64,000 bases of DNA from Mytilisepta virgata (GCA_028015205.1 CM051508.1:12480001-12544000); one strand, 5' to 3'. Positions 1 to 15,500 are shown, counted from the stretch's first letter. The notes: generated from the letters alone by a model not told the origin. Translations and numbers: made by a program.

Positions 1-458
1 CAACTTATTTTAACAATCACAAGTTATCAGTAAAACTATCACATTTCTAAGTGAAAGAAATTCTATTTTTAACGACTGGAAAGTGATAATTTTTTTCTAT
101 TTTTAGCTACTCAAAAGTCAAAACCTTTATATCACTCTATTTTTAACTACTTTGAAGTTAACATATCCTTTGCATTATACTTTTCATGGTATCCTGGGCC
201 AATCAAAATCAAGATAAATATTTGTCATATAATAAACAATAATAGTACATTGACATTTTTAAGTACTTGTATTTCCTGTAGAATAAAAAATTCTCTGATA
301 CCAATTCTGATTAACAAGACGGGTACATTTCGTCCAGTTGTTTGTTTGTTTGTTTAGTTAAAGCAATTTCCTATGGAAAAGGACAAAAACTCCAACCAAA
401 TGATATTGTGTTATTTTATTTGTAATCGCTTGTGAATTAATTATTATTTTCCTTATAG

Positions 459-558
459 AATATTTGCTTCCCCATTCTACTGTGGCGTATTTCTGGATAT
501 ATCTTTGATGCTGAACCGCAGACGAAATGATAATGAGTATGATGTTATAATAGGCAAG
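459..558 (+). CDS. Chitin synthase exon a (first seen in window)
   Basis: Acceptor is ccttatag and donor is AAG|gtatat. The exon enters in phase 2 and leaves in phase 0. It encodes IFASPFYCGVFLDISLMLNR followed by a charged stretch, the segment that precedes the catalytic domain. Positions 1-458 hold no exon I can recognise and are read as intron. Confidence 0.85.
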
Positions 559-3500
559 GTATATATTTAGCTTTTTAGCACGTATTTCATGAACAGAGAA
601 CTCCTAAAATATAAGAACTAATTTTAAATGATTAAAGGACTCAATGGTGAATACTGATTTCCTGAAATACCAACTGTATAGAATAACTAAAATTGCTCTA
701 AAAATATATTATATTTTATCCCTAAGCTGAATTTTGATTCCTGTTTGTTTTAATTGTTTTGGTTTTTGATAGTTTTGCTTATTAATTCATCATTACATCT
801 TTGACCAGTTTTGCGATATTTTGATCTCGAGCACTGGTGATGAGTTGTCAGTCAGCGAAATAGCCATGCAGTGCATTAATTTATTTCGGTATTTTGTGAT
901 ACAGTTTATAAATACGTTTCATAATCCATTCAAAAGGCATAAATGAAAATACATTTCTGTATAATTTTTAATATAGTATTATATGATTAAACAAGTATTT
1001 CAACCTCCTCAGATTATACAGAATAAACATATTTTAACACGATAGAATAAAATGGAGACAAAAATAAACAGGATACAGAATTTGATACCCCATCCAGATT
1101 CTTATAAGCTTTGCAAAGTGTTCAAAATATAAAATATATTAATTATGGCGTAATTAACAGAACTCTGTGCTTTTCATTTCACTTTGAGAGATATAAGCTA
1201 CAACAGTATCATGATGATGATGATTTGATCAATCGTAAAAAAAACATTTTTACGACTCTGGTTATTCAGTTTAATGTAACAGGAGTGTATCAAGAGAAGC
1301 TTGGGCTCTTGATATATCAAATGTAACAAGCCATTTTGATGAATTATTAAGGATGTTCGGTGCTCAATTTCAAAATAACAAGCTTTTCATAACACTGGTA
1401 AATATTGATATTGGATTAATAAAGGAACTAAAAGAGCGAAAAAAAATATAGGTCCGTGTGCTTGTTTTCGAGATAGAAGCCATTGAAAATTTGGCGGGGA
1501 AAATATGCTCTCTTGAATGTACATAGCTTTATCATTGACGAGTTTTATTTCTCAAAAAACATTAAAAAATAAAAAGGATTTTATAATTTTTTTTACAAAT
1601 GGCTTATTATTCTGCATGCAACAGATTTATGAAAATAAAAATGGATGTTAGCGAGAAAAATAATGTATGGCATTCAAATGAATAAAAGCAGATGATTCTG
1701 AAAATCTGACATAAATTCACAAACATGACCAGCGTACATCCTTAAATATATTATTGGTGTTACTTTTTTAGCAGAAAATTGTGTATCTGAGATTCTGTTT
1801 TGATATATTGCATTACTCTCCATATTGCAATTCTTTCCATCATTAGTCAGAAGACGTTGAAAATGAATCACGGAAGCGAAAAATGCTGTACGCATGCTGT
1901 GCTACAATGTGGCATGAAACGGCTAATGAAATGACACAGCTTCTAAAGTCATTATTCAGGTACACTTTTTTTATGGGTACGAGTTGACAGTCTGCCACAA
2001 ATACAAAAATTAAATAGTTCGTACTAATATCATAACATATACACTTAAAGTATCCCGGCTTAAATGTTGATTTTTTTTCGGGGGGGGGGGGGGTTGTTCT
2101 CTTTTGTTTTTAATTTTGTTTTTTTTTTTGGAGTTTTTGTTTTTGTTTTTATTTTTTTTTTTTGTTTAATTAGTGATGATACGTTGAAAGGTCTTACTTG
2201 TCAAACCATTGTTTTAATAGCTATCTCTGGTCATACTTTATTGACAAATTTTCGTAAAATCTAGTGTTGTCGGAGAAGAAATTATATTATGCGTGTAATT
2301 CACTATAGAAATGTTTAAAAATGTGTCAAAGAATCAAATGGCCGGGTTACATTGCTTAACAATGACTAATGAGTGGAAATTTGGAAATGTTATTGTAATT
2401 GATGAAATGAAGACTATAAGAATATGTGTAATGTTACAGCAACTGGGAATTCTGCAAAAGTGTTCCTAATGTATTCATAATATGAGGTGCATATGTACAA
2501 TTTATATACAAAAATTCTACCAAGTTTGAAGACTGGATTGAAAACTGTAGGGGTAGTTGATTATACAAAAAGTACCCAACTTTCCACGCCCGCCTGACAT
2601 TCACCATACTATAACCCGGATTTCACTGCGTCACGTAACCCGGCCAAAATTTCAATGGTTCAGATTTTTTGTTGAGAAAACAATTCATGGATGAACGCAA
2701 GGCGAATTTCCTTTTTTTTTCAATATCATTACTGTATGCCTTCATGCTAGAAGACCTTAAACACAGACTTTGAACAGTAATTATTTAAACTTTAATGATT
2801 ATTTGTTTGTTTGTATTATTATTATTGGGAATTTACGCTTTTTGTGTATAAATTGGCAAAATCTTCGCCACCATTGTTTTTAGATTGGGCAGGAAAATTG
2901 GCAATCCTTGTCAATTAAGGTCGGAGTGAAAAACAAATTAGATTAAAATTCACTACCTGGGAGTTTATAGGTAATTTGCGACAATAAAGTATCGAGACCA
3001 CTCAACTACCTATTACCTCTAGCATAATTCTTCTGTACTAATGTTTGCAGACTCGATATGAAACAGTATACAAATAAGCTTATTGCCGAAAATTTAAGAA
3101 ATTGTGGCAAGGAAAAAGAGGCAGATGACATCGAAGATTTTGATTTTCAAGGTAAAAAGTTTTATTATTTTAGTATACGACTGTACTTGTCAGGTTATAT
3201 TGTTAACGTATATGTTTAGAATTTCGGTTGACTCTCGTTATCTCAAACTCGCTTATCTCAAAGAAGGAATATAGTTGAAAAATTGATACAAATATGATAG
3301 AGTCTAAGCAAAGGAACGTGTTTTGTATGACTTTTCTTCATCCAAAAGACACATTGAGGTTGTCAACATGAAGAAAAATCTTACATCCCACTGCAAGATT
3401 TTCAAAACGATCCTTTAGTGAATTGTTCCATTTTACGTTGGTTCATCTGCATAAATGTGACTTACATAAATTTGACAGTGAATATAAGATAGTTCTATCA

Positions 3501-6500
3501 GGACTCGTACATGTACCTACGTAGGCAGAAAAAAACTCCGCTAAGTTGCAGATCAAATCTCAATAACAATAAAGCGTTAAGGCATTTCTATGGGTCATTT
3601 AAAAAAAGTCGATTTCCCTGTCCACCTATGCTAAACAAATATTCTGACATGATGACATTAACTTTTTGTGCTTAACCAAAAGTTCGCATTATTCTCAAAT
3701 CGGCACATCTAGAATGAGTACGATTTACTCATTTTGATTAAAAGTAAATTGATTTTGAAGCTCAATGTTGCGTAATTTACCAGTTTCCCAGGTGAGAGAA
3801 CCATGTTTGTTTTTTTTCAATGATTTTTTTGTACGTTTTCATATCGGCAAAATGATTATTTTTAATCTCCTATAATTGAATTTTAACAAGAAAGTAAAGT
3901 CTTGAAGATATATATTTGCTCATGAAAATTAAAATTAAGCTGGCGTCCATGAAATACATGTCTGTCCTGTTGCCGTTGCAAGATTCGCAGAGCAATAATT
4001 TTCCCTGCAAATAAGAATCTATTCTATGATTAAATCAAAAGTACACAAGTTTTCCAAATGACAACCAAAAGATTAGAGCGTTAGAAGAAACAGAAACAAA
4101 GTCATAACCAGAAAAGTAAGTCAGAATGATAGCGTACCCTTTTAATGTGTCTATCATGTTACCAACAAATTTGAATATTAGCACAAAAATACATTCTTAA
4201 AAGGGTCTCAACTGTTTAGAAACAAAGAAACCAAACACCGATGTAAAGGGAGCTTTAATTTCCCAATGGAATCAATAAATATATAATTTTGTCTATCCTG
4301 TTGCTGTCTGTCATGTTACTTGAATAAAGTAACACGATAGACTAATTTAGTAACAGGATAGACAAATACGTATCTGTACACCTAATGAAATACATGAAAA
4401 TGATATGAAACATTTGATATTTCACATGTATTCAAATAAAAAACAACTCTGATGTAAGGGGAGCTGTTAATTAGTAGTATAATTAATAAACATATAATTT
4501 TGTCTGTGCTGTTACTGTCTGTTTTGTTACCTCGATTTGGTGACAGGATAGACTGATTGTATATGTAAACCTTCGATGTCTGTTCCTGTAACCATAGAAA
4601 AAAGCCTCTTACTCAAATTATATGTAATAAAGGAACTAAGTGTTGGAATGATTCAAAAGTCAAATGTAAGCGGAATATAAGGAAGTGCTTAAGTTGGTTT
4701 TGCGTTGATTGTAGTATTTTTTACAGGATTCGAAAATCTATTTTTAGACTTTTTTTCAGGACGTATTATTAAGTGATATTTTGTTCTATAATAATAACAA
4801 TCCAAAGATACTAATATTAGATATAGTAAATTTATACTATGCTGTATACGACGCATTTCAAGGAGCTACCTCTCATCAGCAGCATTAAAACCGAAACATG
4901 TGGAAGACCAAAAACCAAACTTATATTAAACAAGAAGTACTCAACCAAAAATACCGAAATAGGAAGCCAAATTTCAGCTAAGGAGATCTACCATGTGCAA
5001 TACAAGGAATGAACCCTTAGTATTTCTATTATTTTTGAATTTTGCTAAATACTGGTAATTTCTGTAACAAATTAATGAATAATCATGTCAGACAAGTCTG
5101 ACGACTGGGTTGGCGAATACCCTCGGGGACCTAGGGTCCACCAGCAGAGGCATCATCTCAGGAATTTCAAAATAACAATCCAAAGATACTAATATTAGTT
5201 ATAGTAAATTTATACTATGCTGTATTTAATGCAAAGAAATTTAATATTTTGTTATTGTTTTCTGAAAGGCCACTAGCGCATCTTTGAGAAAGAAGCAACA
5301 TATTTTTCATAGTTTGCCTATTGATAGTAAAAATTTCTCATAAATATTGCAACAGGATAGACAAAATAATGCACCATCAGTCGAAAATGTGTCAATAATA
5401 TTTTTATTTATGTCATTAAGATTGAGTTTTTAAGTATGTTGTTCAAAAAGTATCATATATTTTGTTCGTTTAATAAATATAATGTTTTAAGGAAGTTGTT
5501 TTTTCTAAATTTTGCAATTGAAAAAAGCACATGTTTTGAAAATCACCCCTATAATGAAATTCAAACTTTGAAATCAATAGAATATGTTATACCTTTTTTC
5601 AGGTGATAGCACACTTTATATTTGTGTCAACATTTAGCATATTAGCACACATTATATGTGTATATATCTTTAACATAAGAGCACACTTTATATTTTATAG
5701 CACATATCTACTTCGACGATGCTTTCAAACCTTTTGACAAAGTTAAGGACAAGATAGGACCTGAGGTCAACGATTATGTAAAGACTTTTATCATGGTTCT
5801 AGACGAGGCTGGAAGGTATAACAAATACATATCATTTTGCTGTTATGTCTCTTCTCGTGGAATCAGATATATCTATTTTTTAAACAATATGTGTTGCCTG
5901 AACAAAAGTTACTGACAATTTTAATTTTGATCTCTTGTAAACAACAACGTCCAGTTTAATAATAAAATATATAATCTGTTACCCTGGTGAAATATTTTTA
6001 GCTGCACTAACGTCATTTCAAATATAACCCTAGTTAGGCACAAACCGTCTCTTCTCTGTCATTGGTCTCTTGCAGACGCCATGAATAATCTAACAGTTGT
6101 TCATAACGTGATTCTAATTCTTGGAATGAAAAAACACTATTCAAATCTTACGCCATGGTTTATATTCAATGACAACAAATATCACGTCTTTCTATTGTAC
6201 AAAAAAGCAGCCGCGGAAGTGATGTCGTCGTACCTATTCTTATTTTGGTGATTCCTTCTATATTCATTCTTTATGACAGGAGTGTACATTTTAATTTTCG
6301 GTGATTCCCTCAATATTCATTCTTTAAGGTAGGAGTGTACATCCGGTGAAAGGCCGCTTGGACAATGAGAATAACACTGCCGGGATCCAAGGTTATACAA
6401 AATATTGATAATCTGTTTTTATGTCTGTTTTATTCAGTATGGTTCATGGAAAACAGATACAGTTACCAGACGGTAATCTTTTCAGAACTCCATATGGAGC

Positions 6501-9500
6501 AAGAATCCATTACAAGCTTCCGGGTGGCAACGAACTTATTGTTCACCTGAAGGATAAAACCAAAATTAGACCTAAAAAGCGTTGGAGCCAGGTAATTTGA
6601 ATTTTTAAGCCTTTTTGAAATTGCTAAAATTTAAATATTATTTTTGAATTTGTACATCAACATTAAAGAATGGCAATTTCATTTTTAAGGCAACTAATAT
6701 CACCAAGGTAGTGCAGAAGGTCAAATGTTCTGAAAGCCGAAACAAATTTAGAAAATACTGAAGAGTAGGTTAAAATCCAAAACGACCGAAAACGATAGAA
6801 CAAAAAAATAACATGGTCAAGGTTATGCCTTATCAACTAATACCATTTTGATACCAATGTTAATTTCAACGGGAATAAACTATGGTATCTTAAGATTAAT
6901 AGGTTTTTACACGAGTTCAAAGTGAAGACTGGAAAATCTTCAACGAGTTTTTAATTTAAAAATCACGTCTTTCCCGTGTGGAGAGCAGCGGAACGAGGAA
7001 AAGACACTGAATTTCAAAAACAAGTTGAAGATTTTCCAATTCTTCACTTTTGAACGAGTATAAGTATCTATTTCTTCCGTAAATACTCCATTTTTAAGTT
7101 TCCTGTACCTAGGTAAATTCATTGAGCACAGTCGACGAGAGTTAACTGACGTTACGCCTGATTGGCCAAAAGGTAGGTGCATTTGTAAACGGCACGATTT
7201 GATTGGTCTAAAAGTAGTAGAAGATGAGGCCTCGTGCAGTGGGAGCTGAGGTCGCGTGAACCAATCTTCAATGGGTCATCGCACACTCAAAATGGCCATT
7301 TACAGAAGAAATAAAGGAATTACTGTTCACAAGGCATCTCAGATGTTTTTAGAAAGGACAATCGTTTTTTCAAACATTTATAAAATACATTCATGTATTC
7401 ATTCTGAGAAACATGTAAAACATAATTAATGTATGAATATTTCGCGTATCAATTTACTCGTGTGAATATTTTAAAGAACAACTGCGCATCTCTGTCATTG
7501 CTGTTTGTAGCAATTTACTTGACATTCTGACATATGGGAGAGTATATTGTATAAATTCGATAAGGCCAGTAAAATCAATTGATAGATTATCATCCACGCT
7601 CTCCCCCTCGAAAATCGGATGCTCCATACTTTTTTATTTCAACGCAATACAATTAACGGAAATTCCACGATTCATGTTTCCTATAAAATCATTGATTTAA
7701 AATATGCGATGACATTTTTAGTAGCCAAATTGACCACAAGTCTACATACAGCGAGAATTTTCGTACATATTGGCCTTGCCAAATATGAGCTGACAATCTA
7801 ATTTGATCCATGTTATAAAAAATTAAATCCTCCTACCAGCCCTTATATTCAGTAAGGGCGATGATGATTTATCAATTAACTTGAATTGACCTCAGGGATC
7901 AACCATTTGATTTTTATCCAGAGGCAAAATTTTCCGTTATCAGATTTTCTTTATTTGTAAATATCGGTATGTTATCCATACACAATTTTATTTACAGGTT
8001 ATGTACATGTTTTATATTCTAAAATGGAACCTGGAAAACAAATACGGAAAAGATCAAATGCAGGAAGCTGCAGAAAATACTTATCTTTTGGCACTTGATG
8101 GGGATGTAGATTTTGAACCGGAAGCAGTTATTAGTTTAATGAAGCGAATGAATAAATCAAAGGTTGTTGGCGCAGCATGCGGACGTATACACCCAATAGG
8201 TTCAGGTAACACTTAATATCCTAATTTTAATACGATTATTGTTATAATAACACGATATACTCATTAACAATGATATTAGTACTTATTTTTTTCAGATGTC
8301 AAATAATTTATGATGATTTTAATGAAAGTCTTAAAATTCTAAAATTACATGTATATAATCTACGGTCATAATATCAATGTCAATGTCAATATATCGTATT
8401 TCAATACATTAAAACATTATAACGAAATATTTGTAAGCTGAAACTGTGTTGTTAAAGGTCCTATGGTATGGTACCAACAATTTGAGTACGCCGTTAGTCA
8501 TTGGCTGCAGAAGGCAACTGAACATGTGATTGGGTGTGTTTTGTGTAGTCCTGGTTGCTTCAGTCTCTTCCGAGGTTCTGCCATATTGAATCATAATGTT
8601 ATGGAGACATACACAACAGTTGCAAAAGAAGCTGTGCACTTCCTGAAATACGACCAAGGTAAGATAATTAACAGCAAAGCTGACCTTAGTCAAGAAAAAT
8701 AGATAAAGACAAGATAAGGTGGTGCTAATGTACAAACCCACCTGCAAAAGTTTTGATACCAGTTTCGATCTGCTTCTTTGCATCCATTTCCTCTTACTGC
8801 AAACGGAAACTCGTATGAAAATTAAATTATCGAGAGTGGATAAATTTCATATTTAACAAGTCAAGAGTTTTAGAATATTTTTCTCTAATGACAATGTAAA
8901 ACTCCGAGAGGTCTTCCGAACGTTTTATGGCGGGAAACCTCACGAGCATTATTTATCCAACGTGTGGTGATATCAGAATGTATCAAACGGGTCAAGATAT
9001 GTATAAATACGCAGAGAATTAGAGAAAGCATTTTATGTATACTGATGAATACCTGAAGTCTCTAATTGATTTATTTTTCTGCGAGAAGGTTGGACTGTCT
9101 TCCTAAAGTTACAATACAGATTAAGCGAAAAACAGTTTTTCTCCATCATAAAACAAATATTAAATACGCTCCATATCAAATTACCCAGCTGAAATACGAA
9201 AAGTTGTTTTTAAAAGTTTTCTGATTTAATTTTACTACCATTGAGGGGATAAAGCTCCTGGTAGTCTTTTATTCCATGGGGCATTATATTCCGTAGTCGT
9301 TGCCTCGGCATTGACACGATTTTAAGAAATTTGTGTCAAAAGGAGGGCCTCAGTTCCCACAGGCCTTTTTGTATTTGACCTTAAAAATAAAACTTTTCAA
9401 TGAGTTACTATATGATTATACTGTTAAACATAATGTACCGTTTTAATTTGTTTCTATATTTAGATTCAAATGTATTTTATCTATATTAACGAATTCAAGG

Positions 9501-12500
9501 TTCTGGTAGATTCTACTGATAAGAGTTTGTTTTTCTTTAATAACAGGCGAAGACAGATGGTTGTGTACCCTACTTTTAAAACAAGGGTGGAAAGTTGAAT
9601 ACTGCGCAGAATCAGACGCCTATACTTTTGCACCAGAAGGATTTTACGAATTCTATAACCAGCGCCGCCGCTGGTCTCCGTCAACTATGGCAAATATTTT
9701 AGACATAATTGTAGATTGGAGGAAAGTCTGCAAAAACAATGAAAACATTTCATTTCTTTATATTGTCTACCAAGTAGTTTTGTTTGTATCAACTATATTG
9801 ACACCCGGAACTATATTCATGCTGATTCTTGGGGCCATAATCATCGGATTTGGAGCCATTCCACCATGGGTAGCATTAATTTTGAACCTGATTCCTGTCG
9901 CCATCTTTCTTCTAATGACGTTGTATGCCTCTTCAGAAAGACAGGTAAATATTTCTTATGAACAATTTTTACAATTTTTTTAAACATAGAAAGAACAAGA
10001 GACAGCAAGCCTGAAACAATTTGAAAATAGGAAAGAAGATGATTTTTACAACTTCAAAAAGTCCAAACAAGCTCCTGATTTCCCATACTAAAGTTTTGGA
10101 AAAACTACTAGAACCATAAGGAATCTGAAATAAATATGCTCCAAAATTCATTTAGATTTCGGGACCATAACAGATAATAAAATTCTAATTCTTAAAGCGG
10201 AAAATAAATTGAAAGAAACGTTTAGAGAAGAATTTGAATAGATATATTTTTTTCAAGATAAGGTATATTTCTCCGGCGTTTTTGAAAATAAGTGGGCTAT
10301 ATAGTGTTTGCGACGTTTTTCGACATTTACTGAGATCGGTGTACTTGCTTTCCGGTAACATCCGGGACATAGAATGATCACGTGGTCAAGTATGGTCCAA
10401 ATGCCTAAAATACAATAAATTACGCTACCAATGACGAGAGCTCCAAATTCTTAACTGTCACATAACAAGCGGGAAAATGATTTTTTTTTCATCAGGGGTT
10501 AATCTACTCGTGTCATATCAGTGATACAGACTGAATAAATAAACAAATACAAAAAATCCAGTAAAAATCAAATAAAAATTTAAAAAATTGCAACATTTGT
10601 TTAAGTTCATGAAACTACAGACAAATATGCACAGGCAAAATTAGGATCTGACGTCAGTCGGAATGTTTGTTAGCTGACGAAAACATTTTGACCTCTAGAC
10701 GTCAGAGATAACGCAACAAAAAACAGATATCACATGTAGAAAACCAGACGTCTAGTTCAAATTTGGCCGAACTATTTACATATTCTTTTCTATTTATACT
10801 TTTGATAAAAGTTAACATTATCAATTCATGCAATTACTCGTAGACAAATTATAAGTATTTTTGAATGAAAAATTGTACAATTGTATATACATATATGTAT
10901 TTAAGATAGTATTTAAGGTATCGGGATAATAAACGACCACGTGATTATTCAAAATGCCCCGGATGCTCCGTATTTATTTCGTTGGTTATTTCATGAATAT
11001 TCATGTATATACATGTATCATGTGATTTACTTTCACACATAAAATTCGTGCATTTAAATAACTTGCATCGACTCTTGCTATAACCTTAAGCAAGGACACG
11101 TATATTCTCGTCTCGGCAGTTAATGGTTTATTTTGTATTGCTTCGGTGATTACTTTTCTCCCGTTTTGTTTTACTTCTAGCTATTCTTGTGCTATTACTA
11201 TAATAAAGGTTATAGCGAGTAGCACACCTATTACAGTCTTTGTTTTCATTATGCCTTAGAATATAATTGATTTATATTCGGACGGACTAGTGAAGGAGAA
11301 TATAAATGCAAAGTAATGACAGAAGACCTCGTTACTATTTTATGATGGGAGGTCAACTTGGAACCCCTAGCCGAAATTATCCACGTTATATCGAATTTGT
11401 GACCCGAAAATATCCAGGAAAGCTAAAATTACATAGTATTACCCGAAATTATCCAAAAATAATTAGTTGGCTATAGAACAGGATGTTAACATGCTCTCAG
11501 TCATCCTTTTAATATTTTCTTTTGATCGGCCTTTTATTGTGAAAAGTCAAACTGAAGTCTCCTCAGTGTTTTATAAAAATTTGCCGAAATTTTTAAAATC
11601 CTGATCGGAATTCTCCAAATTGTCAAAAAATCCCGACCCCCGGTTTTGTAAAATCTTGACCCGAATTTGCGCACGTCCCGTATCTAAATATCACTTATTC
11701 CTATCGTAGAGCTAGGTTTAGGGTTTAGTTCAGGGTTAGGATAGAAAACCCCATTTTGGGTGAGTCCCCTAAAGTAAAAGAAGGCCTAATTTTGTAATTT
11801 CTGAAATTCTGCCACATACTGATAAGGATAAAACTTTATATGAAAGATGGGTAACTGTATGAAGTGACTAATATTAATTTAATATTTATATCATATTTTG
11901 CAACATTTACAGCTACAGTTTGCGGCAATTCTGTCTGCTATATATTCCATCGTCATGGTAATCGTTTTGATAGGAGTTGTCAAAGATGCGGTAGAAGAAG
12001 GCTTGTGTTCAACAACCACTATTTTTATTTTGTTTGTGTCGGGTGTCTTCGTCATCAGCGCCATAGTTCACCCCAAGGTAAAACAAATTACACGCCTGCA
12101 TATCTCTCTTATACATAACTACTGATAATGTCAAATATGTATAGCTGAAAATTCCTCTCGGAACAAATTTGCAAGCCCTTTCATAGCCAATGTTTGTTCG
12201 GAACAAATTTTTTAACAATAATTGTACGTATCTAAATTGGGCAACACACACGCATCAAACGGGAATTATTTCAACGAATCACATTCCCCAAATTTTGAAA
12301 ACTACTCAGCATTTTGCAAAAATTTAACCATAACCAATTGTCATGATTGTTATGAATAAGAGAGATAAGTGGATGTGACTTAAGAAAGCTAGCACAAGAT
12401 TGAATGATTGGCAAGAATACATGGGGATTTATCCCTAAGACGCGATTTAAAAGACGAACTCGGGTATTAACAAATAACTCTAAAAACACAGATAGCTAAA

Positions 12501-15500
12501 AAAAATATATGGAGAATACAAGCCCACAAACAAGAATCAGCATGTCTGGAAAAAAGTTCATAACCCATTTTGCAGTACCCGTCGTGATTGGTAGTTGATA
12601 TCCGTACTGGAATGGTGGGACATGATGTACCATCTTGATTTTGACGTAATGTGCTTATATTTGACTTGCTGTTGAAGAAGTTCCAGGCTCTACCTTTGGA
12701 GGGACTTTCAACGTTTTAACTAAAACCAAAATGATGTAGTTATGCTCAAAAGTAAATATATATAAAATTATTTGATACAAATTTTGATGCACAAGTTGAG
12801 CACATTTCGTCAATTTACGACTCATCAGTTGTGCCCAAGGCCTAAGGCGTTGAAAACTAAAACAACAGTAAAAAACGTTGAAGAGCAAATTAAAAAATGC
12901 CAAAGCTTCTTAGTTTTCATTTTTTTTTTTACAATTTTGTAACAGTAATTTGGAAGTATCAATTTTGGGCTAGTGTCGAAATAGTAGCAACTGGTCCGTG
13001 GATATCACATTCAAATCAGGTTATACCGATCGTTATCTAACAATTAACTCATGCGTGATGGAGATAAGGCCAATTAATATTAATTGATAGATTTTCATCC
13101 CCGCCCGACCCTCGAAAATCGTGCCGCCCCGATTTTTTTTATTTTCTAAAATTTACGATTTCCAGATTTTGTTCATCTCCGTTACCGGTATCCGTGTAAA
13201 TAATTTCGTTTTTTGTTAACTTCCTGTAACAATTCAACATGGTTTTCGTGATTCTTAGAGTAGTAAGCGGTATAACCATTTTATAACGTTTACATATTAA
13301 TAACACCTTACAAAATAGTTTCATATGAAATAAAAATAAAAAATAAAATCCTCCCACCCGCTCCATTTTTTTTTCAAAAAGTTGGATGAAAATCTACTAA
13401 TTAATTTTAGTTGGCCTAACATAATAGAATTAAACAACGTCTTCTCTTTTTATTTAAAACCGACACATTGTAAAAATAAAACGGATACCGTGGTAGGGGA
13501 GGATCCAGGGGGGGCCCTTTCGCCCCTTTCTTACGAAACCACAAAAATGTCTGTGAATTAGCTTAGTATGTATCAGAATACAGGATTTTACACCAATTTT
13601 TTTTTAACATTCTGGGGGAGAGCAAATCCCAGGCCCCTTACCAATAATGCCCTCACTTTAGCAAAAGTTCTGGATCCGTCACTGCTGGGAATGTCATCAA
13701 TGACATACCAAATCAAATAACGCTATTCAATAGTTTGTATAAGTCAAGGAAAATCAATGATGTATAAGCAGATAGGTGACTGATCATAGCGTGCGCAGCA
13801 AGCGCTATAGGTGCATATGTATTTTCTACATATGGGTCATTTAGAAAAGTCTTTGTTTAATGGGGACAGCCATATTGTGCTACATATTAAGGCTAGAAAG
13901 AGTTTGTTCGCCGGAAGTAAGTAAATTAAGGGAAATAACTTGCTTCAAATTATAATTTTAGTGTCTCGCATCTTTGGACACGCCAACGGCATATTAATAT
14001 ACATTTATTTCCTTCGGTTTCATTTCAGGAGATTTTATGTATAATGCCAGGACTGCTATATTTTGTTGCTATTCCTTCAATGTCCATGTTGATGTTTCTG
14101 TATTCGATTGGCAACCTCCATGTTGTCTCATGGGGAACTAGAGAAACGAAACCACAGACAGAGACAAAGGACGATCATAAGAAGAAATTCAAACCGGAGA
14201 AAGAAGAAAAGGGATATTTCTGCACTCTTGGAAATTTCTTTGGGTAAAGTTTATACGTGTAATAAAAATCTTTGATACAAATGAGATGTTCCCAAATGCC
14301 ATTTTTTACCAAAAATGTCTATTCACTATTGTATCGTGGTCAAACCAATAATAATATAATACTGTTGTGTTTAACATTGACTATGTCTTCCAAACATGAA
14401 CTATTTACGTTACTGACAATAAAGAAGTTTCGTGTTATATCCATCACCGGAAAAGTTCGTCAATTATGCGCGCCTTTATGACGTCATTTACCAGATTGTG
14501 GGGCACGCCTGTATCCCTACACTATTAAAGTTCATCAAGCGTCTTCGTGATCGTCATTATGCAGGATGATCTAGAAATATATTTTGCTCCGTAGGTACTT
14601 TATCACAATTCCTTCATGACTGCAGTACTGATTATCACTTATAAGAATTTAATTTGCCAAATATTTCATGCAACATAGCATCGTTTTTTTTTCAACCGTT
14701 CGCTCAACACGGAGACGGAAGTGACGATGCCCCTAAACGCACTAAAGACGTTCACTAAAACCAGAGTTTTTGACGGAATTGCAACGAACTCGAAAGTGGC
14801 ATATTTACCATAGCCAATGTTAAACACAACATAAATATGATTATGATATTGACTGTTCTCTATTGTCAGTAGCGTAAATAGTATATGTGCACGTAGTGCT
14901 TCATAGCAAAAAAAACAGCCTCAATACTTAACACTGCATATGAAATATTACAAAGACTGGTACCAGTATATATTTTTTTCTTTTGACTTCCAAAATTGCT
15001 AAATGTACGAGGGCTGCTTCCATAGTGTATGTTTTGGGTTTTTTTTTTTGTGAATTATTCTACCCTGAATCAGGATATAAAGCTTCATTGAACTAAGGAA
15101 AACGACGAATGGATTTATTAAGCATTTAAACATTTGGGGTCAATTTGAGCGATCTTTGGAATGGTGAGTATGAACAGACAATAGTACAGTCCCTACGTAA
15201 CTTCATTTGTGTGTCTAAAACACCTAACTTAAAACGCAAATGTGATTGACAGAAACTAATCTCCGCCTTCTCGCGTGAATGTGTACTGATCGATGGCAAA
15301 ATCAAGTTTTGAGACACAGAAAACATACTATTTCGCATATACAGTTTTACTTTATATCTCTTCAGAAATCGGGCGAAATTAGAGATCTCTTACTATAATA
15401 GCATTTTCTTAGAGGAAGTATAATTATTATAAATACCAGGGCAGAATAAGGTGTAAATTGGATCTTAAGGCACAGATATTCCAGTTAGGAAGAAACTCCC

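Noticed and set aside
2064..2264. 66-codon Phe-rich open frame
   Set aside because: Low-complexity T and G runs in an intron.
5095..5125. CTGACGA followed by GAA on the plus strand of the 378-bp unit, as a second hammerhead
   Set aside because: It fits CUGANGA, but the bases that should form stem II do not pair and no stem I partner is found.
8409..8783. 124-codon open frame on the minus strand
   Set aside because: It is the antisense shadow of chitin synthase exon g.
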